64,000 nt of DNA from positions 65,784-129,783 of the forward strand of contig NZ_JBIPKH010000007.1 in the NCBI RefSeq assembly GCF_044068625.1, given 5' to 3'. The notes under the pieces were generated by a model. The model was given only the letters and a program-made list of their open reading frames with translations. It had not been told where the DNA came from and did no database searches. Below, piece after piece: positions 8,459 to 17,071 of this stretch; the first letter of the stretch is position 1, and the number at the start of each line of letters is the position of its first letter. The translations under genes were made by a program, and so were the position numbers. Origin of the DNA: Desulfurivibrio sp044068625. GTDB lineage: Bacteria; Desulfobacterota; Desulfobulbia; Desulfobulbales; Desulfurivibrionaceae.

Positions 8459-10528
8459 TCAACCCTCCCCGTCGGAATCGGAACCGACCAGGGCCCCCAG
8501 GGCCGGCAGGAGCCCTTCGACCAGGCGGCACACCCGATCAAGCTCCTCTCCGGCCATGCCGGGGCCGGACAAAGCCTGCTCCAGAGCGGCACAGGCCGCG
8601 GCGAGATCCCGGGCCCCGATGTAGGCCGCGGCGGACTTCAGGGAGTGGACCTTAATCTGCAGGGTCTCACCATCACCGGCCCGAGCCAGCCGGCGCAAGC
8701 AGTCGCCGACCTGGGCAAACTCCCGGGCGAAACTGAGCACCAGTTTGCGATAGAGGGGCCGGTTATAATCCAGATCATCCAGGGCGCCGTCAACATCCAG
8801 GGCCAACTCCCGCAGGGCCGGCAGCAGCTGATCCCCTTGCACCGCCGCCGGGGGGGGATAATCCGGTGCCGGACCTCCCCTCCAGTCTGGAAGCAGCCAG
8901 CTTTGCAGCAAAGCGTAAAGGCTCTCGGCCCTGAGCGGTTTGGTCAGGTGGGCATTCATTCCCACGGCCAGGCCTTTTAGCCGATCTTCCTCCATGGCCT
9001 GGGCGGTCAGGGCGATGATCGGCAACCCTTCGCGCTCCGGGAGCCGGCGGATCGCCGCCGTGGCGGCCAGGCCGTCCAGGCCGGGCATCCGCAGATCCAT
9101 CAGCACCAGATCATAAGGGCGGCTCCGTACCCGCTCCACGGCCTGATAACCATCGGCGGCATGATCCACTTTCGCTCCGGTTTTGGCCAAGAAGGCCAGG
9201 GCCACCTGGCGGTTGACGGCATCATCCTCCGCCAGCAGCAGCCGGAAGCCGGAAAGATCAGGCACCGCCCCTCCCCGGAGCGGTGGCGCCGGCTCCGGGC
9301 ACTCCCGGGGGTTGACCTTCACCGGCAAGCGCAAGACAAAGCTGAAGGTGGCTCCGTGGCCTAGCCGGCTTTCAACCTGAATCCGCCCCCCCATCAGCCC
9401 AACCAACTGGGCGCTGATCGCCAGTCCCAGCCCGGTGCCACCGAATCTACGGGCAATGGAGGCGTCCAGCTGGGAAAAGGCGTTAAACAGCTCCTCCTGT
9501 TGGGTCGCCGGAATCCCGATACCGGTATCGGCCACCGAGAACCCCAGGACCACCTCAGCGGCGGTACTCTCCAGCAGCTTGACCGCCAGCACCACCCGCC
9601 CCCGGTTGGTGAACTTAACACTGTTACCCAGCAGGTTGACCAGGACCTGCTGCAGCCGCAGAGGGTCACCGGTCAGCCAGGTGGGCAGCTCCGGAGCGGC
9701 ATCCAGGATCAGCTCCAGCCCTTTGCGCCAGGCCTCGGGCTGACAGAGCGCCAAGCTGCGCCCCAGCACCTCCTCCAGCGCGAAAGGGGTTTGTTCCAGG
9801 GCCAGCCGCCCGGCTTCACTTTTGGAATAATCAAGAATATCGTTGATAAGCGCGAGCAAGGTTTCGCCCGAAGCGCGGATCTGCTCCAGATAATCCCGCT
9901 GCCGATCTTCAAGACCGCTCTCCAGCACCAGGCCGCTTAAGCCGATCACCGCGTTGAGCGGGGTGCGCAACTCATGGCTCATGTTGGCCAGAAAACGGCT
10001 TTTGGCCTCGCTGGCCGCTTCCGCCTGCTCCTTGGCCGCCGCCAGTTCGGCGGTCCGCTCCCGCACCTTGCGCTCCAGCTCCAGATTCAACTGCTCATAC
10101 TGCTCATTAAGCAACTCGGCCCGCTCCATGGCCTCAACCATGCGGCTCTCCGTCTGCTTTAGATCCTTAATGTTGCGGGCCACTCCGGCGATATACTCAA
10201 CCCGGCCGTCGGCCTCCACCAGGGGCACCAGCATGGTGTACCAGTAATCATCACCCAAGCCCGGCTCCTCGTAGGTCATGGGTTGCCGGGTGGCGACACA
10301 GCGAGCGTAACGGGCCTGGATGGCCGCATACATTTCCGGGGGCAGGAGCTCGTCAAAGGGGCGGCTCAGGTCCACGCCGGGGGGGAATGCCCGCCGCTGC
10401 ACGGGATTGTAGGCCGCCAGCCAGTAGCGGCCCCCCCGGACCCGGACGATGAACATCGAGTCAGGTGAGTGCCGCCAAAGCAGATGCAAGCTCTGCTCCA
10501 AGGGGGGATGGGGGTTACGCTTGGCCAC
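8459..10528 (-). CDS. PAS hybrid sensor histidine kinase with receiver and HPt
   Basis: A 689-aa soluble protein without membrane helices. It holds an N-terminal PAS domain (about 15-125), a coiled coil (130-175), HisKA with His185 (SHELRTP), HATPase (about 285-400, N box LVNLLGNSVKF, G box GGTGLGLA), a receiver (about 428-545, Asp478 in LMDLRMPGLDG) and a C-terminal HPt with His628 (HSLKSAAAYIG). The full phosphorelay lies in one chain, as in BarA or ArcB. The gene overlaps the 3' end of the HD-GYP gene by 14 bp, which suggests co-translation and control of that c-di-GMP enzyme. The PAS ligand is unknown. Confidence 0.9.
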   Translation of the reverse strand: MAKRNPHPPLEQSLHLLWRHSPDSMFIVRVRGGRYWLAAYNPVQRRAFPPGVDLSRPFDELLPPEMYAAIQARYARCVATRQPMTYEEPGLGDDYWYTMLVPLVEADGRVEYIAGVARNIKDLKQTESRMVEAMERAELLNEQYEQLNLELERKVRERTAELAAAKEQAEAASEAKSRFLANMSHELRTPLNAVIGLSGLVLESGLEDRQRDYLEQIRASGETLLALINDILDYSKSEAGRLALEQTPFALEEVLGRSLALCQPEAWRKGLELILDAAPELPTWLTGDPLRLQQVLVNLLGNSVKFTNRGRVVLAVKLLESTAAEVVLGFSVADTGIGIPATQQEELFNAFSQLDASIARRFGGTGLGLAISAQLVGLMGGRIQVESRLGHGATFSFVLRLPVKVNPRECPEPAPPLRGGAVPDLSGFRLLLAEDDAVNRQVALAFLAKTGAKVDHAADGYQAVERVRSRPYDLVLMDLRMPGLDGLAATAAIRRLPEREGLPIIALTAQAMEEDRLKGLAVGMNAHLTKPLRAESLYALLQSWLLPDWRGGPAPDYPPPAAVQGDQLLPALRELALDVDGALDDLDYNRPLYRKLVLSFAREFAQVGDCLRRLARAGDGETLQIKVHSLKSAAAYIGARDLAAACAALEQALSGPGMAGEELDRVCRLVEGLLPALGALVGSDSDGEG

Positions 10529-11852
10529 GGGAGCTCACCGGACAACGGTCGCCAACTTCCGAGCTGCCGGCGAGGAGCCGGCACTCCTCCAGAAAACGCA
10601 GATGGGCTTGATCGGCGGCCAGTTGGGCTTCATGGCGCCGGTCGTTGATTTCGCTGATATTTTCATGGACCAGGCCGACAAAATCCCGGTCAAGCCGGTG
10701 ATACTCCACCATATCCCGCATGATTCGCTCGGTGCCGGCGGCGCTGATACCGCAACGATAAGGCCGATCCTCCATCAGGGCGGTGAAGGTATCGGCCACC
10801 GCCAGAATCCGAGCGCCCTGGGGAATCTCCTCCCCCTTCATGCGAAAGGGATAACCGCTGCCATCCAACCGTTCGTGGTGCAGCGAACCCCACTGGCCGA
10901 TATCCTCGAAGCCCGGGATTGGGCGCAGAATCTCCCCGGTGTAATAGGGATGCTTATAAATAATGGCTAAATCCCCACTGGCCAGCCCCTGCCGTTTTTC
11001 CAGGATTTCGGCGGGCACCACCAGCTTGCCGATATCATGCAACCAGCCGGCAATCATGATCCGATCGGGATCAGCTGGCATAAAGCCGCTGCGAGCGGCC
11101 AGGGCCGAGGCCACGGCGGCCACCCCGCTGGAGTGGGTGGCGGTGAACCGGCTCCGGAAGTCGATCAGGCGCCGGAACATCTCCGCCAGGGCCAGCAGCT
11201 GGCCGCGGTCAAACTCCAAGGCGGCCAGGGGAAAACGCTGTTCCAGAATGGCGCCCACCCCGGGCGAGGTCAAATCAAGCCAGAAAGCTTCCCGCCCGGC
11301 CAGCTCCAGGAAGGCCTCAACCTGGTCGGGGGCGAACATCTCCCCGGACCCGGCCTTGATCCTGGCAACAATTTCCCTTTGCTGGGCCAGAATCTCCCGG
11401 GTCGGATCAATTTGTACCGCGACCCGGTCGGCCAGATGGATGATATGGCTGAGCCGGGGCACCTCCTCCCCCTCCTCCGCGCCCCCCCGGCCATGTTGCC
11501 AGTAGAGGTGATGGAAACGGACGATCCGGGCCAGCTCGGCAAAGGGCGCAAATCCCGCCAGCAGCGAAGCCCCCGGCAGGGTGTGACGCGCGGGGGTTGC
11601 CACTTCAAATTCAAAGGCCTCCAGGCGGGTACCCACCGTCAGCCCCCCGATATCGTGGACGGCGGCGGCCAGAATCAGTCGCCGCAACTCTTCCTGATTC
11701 AGACCCAGGTTACTGCCCAGGGCGGCGGCGACAAAGGCAACCCGCCGATGATGGTTGACCAGGACCGGACTCACCAGGTCGGTGGCGGCGGCGATGCCGG
11801 CGAGCAGGGGATAAAGCTCGACGCGGGTCTTGACAGCTGTTTCAGATGGCAT
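10515..11852 (-). CDS. Tandem HD / HD-GYP domain protein
   Basis: A 445-aa protein with two HD-type domains. The N-terminal half has NHHRRVAFVAA and AAAVHDIGGL, a degenerate HD without the GYP motif. The C-terminal half is a full HD-GYP domain with AGWLHDIGKLVVP and HHERLDGSGYPF, predicted to cleave cyclic di-GMP. A coiled C-terminal tail (NDRRHEAQLAADQAHLRFLEE) follows. There is no receiver, so control may come from the downstream kinase, whose start overlaps by 14 bp. ATG 11852 was chosen; the longer frame to 11924 would run into the nitroreductase gene. Confidence 0.85.
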   Translation of the reverse strand: MPSETAVKTRVELYPLLAGIAAATDLVSPVLVNHHRRVAFVAAALGSNLGLNQEELRRLILAAAVHDIGGLTVGTRLEAFEFEVATPARHTLPGASLLAGFAPFAELARIVRFHHLYWQHGRGGAEEGEEVPRLSHIIHLADRVAVQIDPTREILAQQREIVARIKAGSGEMFAPDQVEAFLELAGREAFWLDLTSPGVGAILEQRFPLAALEFDRGQLLALAEMFRRLIDFRSRFTATHSSGVAAVASALAARSGFMPADPDRIMIAGWLHDIGKLVVPAEILEKRQGLASGDLAIIYKHPYYTGEILRPIPGFEDIGQWGSLHHERLDGSGYPFRMKGEEIPQGARILAVADTFTALMEDRPYRCGISAAGTERIMRDMVEYHRLDRDFVGLVHENISEINDRRHEAQLAADQAHLRFLEECRLLAGSSEVGDRCPVSSRGQA

Positions 11853-11896
11853 GCTGGTTTTCCGATTTTGACCTGAAAGATGAAGATTGAACTGCC

Positions 11897-12802
11897 CTAC
11901 CCCGCAAATCGCACCAAGGGCCATCTGCGCCCGGCTGGACGCAAATAGTGTTCATCGGGATAACCCAGGGCGATCACCGCGTGGATCCGCTCCTCGGGGG
12001 GGATTCCCCAATCCTGCTGGATGGCTCGCTCCCGCCGCATCGCCTCCACCGCGAAACCGATGAGACAGGAGCCCAACCCCACGGCATGGGCCGCCAACAG
12101 GATATTCTGGCTGGCCAGCAGCGCATCCTCGGCCGGACAGCTGGCTTCCGGCCGGCTGCCCACCAGGATGGCGGCCGGGGCCCCGTGGAAAAGCAGATCC
12201 ACCCCCTCTTCCCGCCAGACCCGCAAGGCTTTGGCGGTGGTCCGGGCGTAACGGCGGTGATAACGGCCCAAAGCGTCGCCACCCAGCAGCCGGGAATAGA
12301 GCCTGGCCAGGGGATTGGCCGCCAGCCGGTTGAGCTTCCCGAAGAAAAGTCCAACCCGGTCGCCCAGGGCAATCACCTGCTCCCGCCGCTCCAGAACGGT
12401 AAAAGTCCACTGCTGGCTGTTGGTCCCCGAAGGCGCGGTAATTCCGGCCCGGACCAGATCGGTCAGCAGGGCCCTGGCCACCGGCCGCAGCCGGTAATTG
12501 CGGCAGGAGCGGCGGGAGCGCATCAGCTGCACCAACAGGGCCGGATCATACTCGCCCGGGGCCAAAGCCTTGGGCTCGACCCGCAAAGTCTCGAACCGAA
12601 CGGCCTCGTCGGCCAGGGCCCGGACCTGAATGGCGCCGACGGGACAGACCGCGGCGCAATGGCCGCAAGCCAGCGAGCGGCTGCCGCTGACCACCGCCTT
12701 GCCATCCCGCAAACTGAGGGTATCGGCGGGGCAGACCCGCACGCAGAGTCCGCAGCCGGTACAGCGCTCGCCATCGATAACGGTGGTCACTTCCCGATTC
12801 AT
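11897..12802 (-). CDS. Nitroreductase-family protein with N-terminal ferredoxin domain
   Basis: A 301-aa fusion. Residues 1-60 form a bacterial ferredoxin domain with a full CXXCXXCXXXCP motif (Cys14, 17, 20, 24). The second motif has only Cys46, Cys49 and Cys53, with Ser at the expected first position, so it may hold a three-Cys cluster. Residues from about 85 are a nitroreductase fold (RSRRSCRNY, APSGTNSQQWTF, then AHAVGLGSCLIGF), which binds FMN. The enzyme probably passes electrons from ferredoxin-type clusters to FMN; the substrate is unknown. The neighbouring dihaem cytochrome and ferric-reductase-like genes lie upstream on the same strand. Confidence 0.85.
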   Translation of the reverse strand: MNREVTTVIDGERCTGCGLCVRVCPADTLSLRDGKAVVSGSRSLACGHCAAVCPVGAIQVRALADEAVRFETLRVEPKALAPGEYDPALLVQLMRSRRSCRNYRLRPVARALLTDLVRAGITAPSGTNSQQWTFTVLERREQVIALGDRVGLFFGKLNRLAANPLARLYSRLLGGDALGRYHRRYARTTAKALRVWREEGVDLLFHGAPAAILVGSRPEASCPAEDALLASQNILLAAHAVGLGSCLIGFAVEAMRRERAIQQDWGIPPEERIHAVIALGYPDEHYLRPAGRRWPLVRFAG

Positions 12803-12817
12803 CTCTTTTCGTCCTTG

Positions 12818-13084
12818 CTAGCTGCCGGCATGGCACTTAAGGCAACTTTCATCGCTCCACCCGGTATGTTTCTGCGGATAAGGCACCACCCCAGCAAGGC
12901 CGTGGCAGCGGCGGCACTCCCCCATCCCCTCCATGGGATGGGGAACCGGCCTGGCCGCCCCCGCCACCGATGACTCCTGCCGCCGCAGCAGCTCCGGGGA
13001 TTGCAGGAGGGCGAAGGCCACGCTGGCCAAAAGGATCAGCACCCCCACCGTAATCGCCAACTGGGTGGAATAGAACTCTCTCAC
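12818..13084 (-). CDS. Small membrane-anchored dihaem cytochrome c
   Basis: An 88-aa protein with an uncleaved N-terminal helix (about residues 9-27) and two haem motifs, CRRCH and CLKCH, in a short C-terminal domain. A tiny anchored cytochrome of this size fits an electron shuttle between a membrane quinol or flavin enzyme and a periplasmic acceptor. GTG 13084 is the start and is preceded by GGAGAGG. It sits 42 bp downstream of the ferric-reductase-like gene and 15 bp upstream of the nitroreductase gene, so the three probably form one redox unit. Confidence 0.8.
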   Translation of the reverse strand: MREFYSTQLAITVGVLILLASVAFALLQSPELLRRQESSVAGAARPVPHPMEGMGECRRCHGLAGVVPYPQKHTGWSDESCLKCHAGS

Positions 13085-13126
13085 GCCACCTCTCCCCCCG
13101 CTTCAGCGCCTTGAGCAAGCGACCGC

Positions 13127-14443
13127 TCAGACAAAGTTGAAGCTCTCCGAGTTAATTTTGTGCGCCGGCAACCCCAGCCTGGCCACGGCCCGCCGCATCC
13201 CTTGCTGCATCGGCCCGGGACCGCAGATGAAATATTCAAGATCCATCCGATTTTCAGGCAGGTGGCGCCCCATCAGCTCGGCGGTAATCAGGCCCCGCTC
13301 CCCGGTCCACTGGGATGGTGGCTCCTCCAGGACATGAACCAGTTCCAGCCGCAACCGCTGCTTGAGATCCTCCAGCTCATCGCGGAAGGTTACATCTTCC
13401 CATCTTTTGCTGCCATAGAGCAACAGCACCGGCCGCCGATCGTGCCGGTCCGCCATGGTCCGGAGAATGCTCATGATCGGGGTGATTCCCACCCCGCCGG
13501 CGATAAAGCAAAAACCGGGGGCCGAATGGCCGTCGATGGTAAAGGAACCATAGGGGCCGTCAAGATAGGCCCGGGTGCCCACGGCGGTACTTCCGATCTT
13601 GGCGGTAAAATCGCCCAGCTCCTTGATGGTCAGGCTGACCCCTCCCGACTCCATGGCGCTGGAGGCAAAGGAAAAAGGGTGTTCGCGGATGGTGAACGGG
13701 GTTTTGCCCAGGGTCAGCCAGGCGAACTGGCCCGCCTGGAAATCGATGCCGGCATGGCCCAGGGGGCGCAGGCGCAAGGTCCAGGAACGCCCCTGCTCCG
13801 GCACCACCTCCTCGACGGTGTAGGGGCGTTTGAGCAGCAGAAAGGGATTGACGACCCGGACATGGAGCAGGGCCAGCAGCCAGGCGGCGCCCATGAGCAT
13901 CCAGAGGCCCCGCTTGATCGAGCTGCCGGTGTAGTAATCCACCCCCATGATATGGACCACGCCCAGAACCACGGCGGCCACCGAGAGATAGCCGTGGAGA
14001 GCCCGCCAGGCCTCATAGCTCAAGCCCAGCTTGAGGCGAAACAGCGAAGTGACGATGACCACGACAAAGGCCAGAAACCCGATCACCCCGGTGACCATCC
14101 AGGCCGGCGCCGCTGTCGGATGCAGAAGCAGGAGCAGCTCGGGGCTGGCCAGCAGCAACAACCCGACATGGAGCGCCAGGAAAACAAAGGCGATCAGCGA
14201 GATCTGGCGATGAAAATGATAGACCACGTCGATTCCGTAGGGAGCGGTGAAGCTGCGGAAGCGGCCGGTGAGGAAAAACTGCAGCCCCATCATCGACAGC
14301 CCGGCAAACCCGATACCCACCGCGAACTCCCGCCAGAAGCCCCGCCCCGGCGGCGGCGCCACCAGCATGGCCAGCAGAGGAGCGACGGCGACGATAAAAT
14401 AGAGCCCGATCCAGAAACCGCTCCGAAAATGCTGCATGGTCAT
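13127..14443 (-). CDS. Ferric-reductase-like transmembrane flavoprotein (FAD/NAD-binding)
   Basis: A 438-aa protein. The first 205 residues hold about six membrane helices with His residues placed for haem b (HRQISLIAFVFLALH and ALHGYLSVAAVVLGVVH), as in the ferric reductase / NADPH oxidase family. The C-terminal half is a ferredoxin-reductase module with an FAD site (REHPFSFAS), a nucleotide-binding GGVGITP and a C-terminal CGPGPM segment. It should move electrons from NAD(P)H across the membrane. The next gene downstream encodes the anchored dihaem cytochrome, a natural acceptor. The substrate is not defined by sequence. Confidence 0.85.
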   Translation of the reverse strand: MTMQHFRSGFWIGLYFIVAVAPLLAMLVAPPPGRGFWREFAVGIGFAGLSMMGLQFFLTGRFRSFTAPYGIDVVYHFHRQISLIAFVFLALHVGLLLLASPELLLLLHPTAAPAWMVTGVIGFLAFVVVIVTSLFRLKLGLSYEAWRALHGYLSVAAVVLGVVHIMGVDYYTGSSIKRGLWMLMGAAWLLALLHVRVVNPFLLLKRPYTVEEVVPEQGRSWTLRLRPLGHAGIDFQAGQFAWLTLGKTPFTIREHPFSFASSAMESGGVSLTIKELGDFTAKIGSTAVGTRAYLDGPYGSFTIDGHSAPGFCFIAGGVGITPIMSILRTMADRHDRRPVLLLYGSKRWEDVTFRDELEDLKQRLRLELVHVLEEPPSQWTGERGLITAELMGRHLPENRMDLEYFICGPGPMQQGMRRAVARLGLPAHKINSESFNFV

Positions 14444-14484
14444 CGGTCCGGCCCCCTTGCCTCTTTATTTGGCCACACGGGGGT

Positions 14485-15519
14485 TTATTCCTCCTCTTCC
14501 CAACTGAACTCCCCGTAACCGGCGGCGGCCAGCTCCGCCCGGGGAATAAAACGCAGAGCGGCCGAGTTGATGCAGTAGCGCAGGCCGGTGGGTTGGGGGC
14601 CATCGGTGAAGAGGTGGCCCAAGTGGGAATCGGCCTGCCGACTGCGCACCTCGGTCCGCACCTGGAAAAGCCGCCGATCCTGCCGCTCCACGATATTCTC
14701 CGGCACCAAAGGCCGGCTGAAGCTGGGCCAGCCGGTACCGGAGTCGTACTTGTCCCGGGAGCTGAACAGCGGCTCCCCGGAGACGATATCAACGTAGATC
14801 CCGGCCCGCTCGTTATCCCAATATTCGTTATCAAAAGCCGGTTCGGTGCCATCCTGCCTGGTAACCCGGTACTGGAGGGGGGTCAGACGGCGACGCAACT
14901 CCTCCTCGCCTTCGGCTCGCCCATCATCCCCCCAGATTTCGGCCAGAAACCGTTCCCGCCCGGAACCGATCCGGTAGGACTGATAGTGGAGGGGATTCTT
15001 GCGATGGTAGGCCTGATGGTACTCCTCGGCCGGATAAAAAGGGCCGGCGGGGAGGATGGCGGTCACCAGGGGCAGCTCGAAGATCTGCCGGCGGGCCAGT
15101 TCCGTTTTGGACTGTTCCGCCACCTGGCGCTGCTCCTCGTCATGGTAAAAGATGGCGGTGGAATAGCCCCGGCCCCGATCGGCAAACTGGCCGCCGGGAT
15201 CGGTGGGATCGATCTGCCGCCAGAAGGTCTCGAGCAACTGCCCATAGGAGATAACCTGGGGATCGTAAACAATCTCCACCGCCTCGAGATGGCCGCCGGC
15301 GGCGTAATTTTCGTAGGTCGGATTGGAACTCTCTCCCCCGGTATAACCCACGGTCACCGAGATCACCCCGGCCAGTTGGGCAAAGGGCTTTTCCAGGCAC
15401 CAGAAACAGCCCCCGGCCAAAGTGGCCCGGGCCGGCGCCGATAGCGGCCGCCCCCCGGCCAGGGCCAGTAAACCTCCCAACAGCAGCGAAAACAGGCCAA
15501 AAAGAAAAAAGAGTTTCAT
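14485..15519 (-). CDS. msrAB: Exported bifunctional methionine sulfoxide reductase MsrA-MsrB
   Basis: A 344-aa fusion with an N-terminal signal or anchor (about residues 3-22). MsrA follows (LAGGCFWCLEKPF, active Cys in GCFWC; GYTGG) and then MsrB (YRVTRQDGTEPAF, YDSGTGWPSF, GHLF.DGP, catalytic Cys in LRYCINSAALRF). It reduces both S- and R-methionine sulfoxide in envelope proteins. ATG 15519 was chosen over an upstream TTG because the TTG directly abuts the stop codon of the DJ-1 gene. Its neighbours, a DJ-1/PfpI protein upstream and the membrane flavoprotein downstream, suggest an oxidative-damage role for the cluster. Confidence 0.92.
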   Translation of the reverse strand: MKLFFLFGLFSLLLGGLLALAGGRPLSAPARATLAGGCFWCLEKPFAQLAGVISVTVGYTGGESSNPTYENYAAGGHLEAVEIVYDPQVISYGQLLETFWRQIDPTDPGGQFADRGRGYSTAIFYHDEEQRQVAEQSKTELARRQIFELPLVTAILPAGPFYPAEEYHQAYHRKNPLHYQSYRIGSGRERFLAEIWGDDGRAEGEEELRRRLTPLQYRVTRQDGTEPAFDNEYWDNERAGIYVDIVSGEPLFSSRDKYDSGTGWPSFSRPLVPENIVERQDRRLFQVRTEVRSRQADSHLGHLFTDGPQPTGLRYCINSAALRFIPRAELAAAGYGEFSWEEEE

Positions 15520-15533
15520 GATCGGTCTCAACC

Positions 15534-16052
15534 TCAGGCCAGGGCGGCGATAATCGCCTTGAGAAAGGCGGGCAGATCGTCCGGGGTCCGGCTGGTGATG
15601 ATGTTACCGTCAACCACCACCTCCCGGTCGACATAATCGGCCCCGGCGTTGACCAGATCATCCTTGATGGCAAAAAAACCGGTGACCTTCCGCCCCTTGA
15701 GCACCCCGGCGGAAACCAGCATCCAACCGGCATGGCAGATCGCCGCCACCACCTTTTCCCCCCGGACCATGTCGGCAACCAGCTTCACCATGGCGGGATG
15801 GCGCCGCATATGATCGGGGGCGTAGCCACCGGGAATGATCAGGGCGTCATAAGCGGCGGCCCGGACCTGATCGGCGGCCAGGTCCGACTTGGCCTTGATG
15901 CCCGCCGCTCCCCCATGGATGGCACCGGCCCGGGAGCTGACCACCTCCACCCGACAGCCCTCCTCCAGCAGCCGGTAGTAGGGGTACCAGAATTCACGGT
16001 CGTTGTAGAGCTCTTCCACCATGAGCAGAATCTTCTTTCCTTGCGCACCCAT
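15534..16052 (-). CDS. DJ-1/PfpI family protein
   Basis: A 172-aa protein of the DJ-1/PfpI superfamily. The nucleophile elbow AAICHAGWMLVSAG (Cys-His) and the segment ALIIPGGYAPDHMRR are typical of PfpI-type members, some of which act as proteases, glyoxalases or deglycases. ATG 16052 was chosen because AGAGGG lies upstream; the longer frame has no support. It heads a run of minus-strand redox genes. The exact activity cannot be assigned from sequence. Confidence 0.88.
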   Translation of the reverse strand: MGAQGKKILLMVEELYNDREFWYPYYRLLEEGCRVEVVSSRAGAIHGGAAGIKAKSDLAADQVRAAAYDALIIPGGYAPDHMRRHPAMVKLVADMVRGEKVVAAICHAGWMLVSAGVLKGRKVTGFFAIKDDLVNAGADYVDREVVVDGNIITSRTPDDLPAFLKAIIAALA

Positions 16053-16189
16053 CTTTTTCCCTCTTTCTGTTGTTGCCCGGCGGTCGGGATTGTTAAAGCC
16101 CCATTGTAGCAAAAGGAGGCAGGCTCTGAACAGCTTTTTAGTCAGGACTCTCCGCCTGGCCAACCCCAGGGCCGCAGTCGGGGGGCAAC

Positions 16190-16930
16190 TCAGTGGCAGA
16201 TGGTGGAAACAAAGGGAATTCCCGCCAGAATCAAGTCAAAGAGCTGGAGGTGATGGTACAGATTGTAGAGCCCGATCAGCACCACCATCACCCCGGCCCC
16301 CCGCAGCATCCGGCCCCGGACCTTGGCTCCCAGCCAGGTGGCGGTCCCCCCGAAGAGCAACAGGGCCGGCACCGAGCCCAGACCAAAGGCCAGCATGGTA
16401 AGGGCGCCCCGCAACGGGTCGGCGCTCTGGCCGGCGGCGATGAACATGGCATAAAGCAGGGCGCAGGGGAGAAAACCCATCAGCAGACCGATGGGCAAGG
16501 CCCGCAGGATCGGCGGCAGAATCGCCAACCCCGCCACCAGGCGGGTGAGCAGTTGGGTGGGGCCGGGAAAGTTGAGCCGCATCAGGTTGAAGCGGGCAAA
16601 GGCCCCGGCGGTTCCCAGGCCCACGGCGATAATGAAGAGATCGGAAAAGACCAGGGCCACGGCGGTGAGCCAGTTCAAATTCTGGGTATAGGCCAGGGCC
16701 GAGCCAAACCAGCCCACCAGGGCGCCCAGGGCGGTGTAGGTGGTCAGGCGGCCGACGCTGTACAGGAGATGAAAAAGCCAACCCGCCCGCCGGCTGTTCT
16801 GACGCAGGGGTTCGCTGAGGGAGAGGGCCGCCACCAGGGGGCCGCACATCCCCAGGCAGTGGCCGGAACCCAGCAGGGCGGTGGTAAAGGCCATGACGTA
16901 GAGGGGATCGATGAGCTGACTACTCGTCAT
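16190..16930 (-). CDS. TauE/SafE-DsbD_2-like membrane protein, cbb3 cluster
   Basis: A 246-aa protein with about six membrane helices in two related halves. It has the paired motifs GSGHCLGMCGP near the N-terminus and GFLPCALLYA in the second half, typical of the DsbD_2 / sulfite exporter TauE-SafE-like proteins found at the end of cbb3 oxidase clusters, where they are thought to help copper supply or cofactor assembly. The start ATG 16930 lies inside the end of ccoS, so the genes are coupled; an in-frame GTG two codons earlier is an alternative. It is the last gene of the cbb3 operon. Confidence 0.85.
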   Translation of the reverse strand: MTSSQLIDPLYVMAFTTALLGSGHCLGMCGPLVAALSLSEPLRQNSRRAGWLFHLLYSVGRLTTYTALGALVGWFGSALAYTQNLNWLTAVALVFSDLFIIAVGLGTAGAFARFNLMRLNFPGPTQLLTRLVAGLAILPPILRALPIGLLMGFLPCALLYAMFIAAGQSADPLRGALTMLAFGLGSVPALLLFGGTATWLGAKVRGRMLRGAGVMVVLIGLYNLYHHLQLFDLILAGIPFVSTICH

Positions 16931-17066
16931 CGTCACTCATCATCCGGTATTTGGGCCCCTCGGGATCGTCGAACTCGCCCTTGCGCACCGCCCAGACAAA
17001 GGCCAGCCAGGCCCCCAGCCCCAGGGCGAGGGAGAGAATGATCAGGGCGATGGTCGAGGTAAGCAT
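16920..17066 (-). CDS. ccoS: cbb3 oxidase assembly protein CcoS
   Basis: A 48-aa protein beginning MLTSTIALIILSLALG, with one membrane helix (about 4-27) followed by AVRKGEFDDPEGPKYRMM and an acidic end. The F-DDPEGPKYRML-type tail is the CcoS (FixS) signature. CcoS is needed for cofactor insertion into cbb3 oxidase. It starts 6 bp after the ccoI stop and overlaps the next gene. Confidence 0.92.
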   Translation of the reverse strand: MLTSTIALIILSLALGLGAWLAFVWAVRKGEFDDPEGPKYRMMSDDDE

Positions 17067-17071
17067 CTCTT

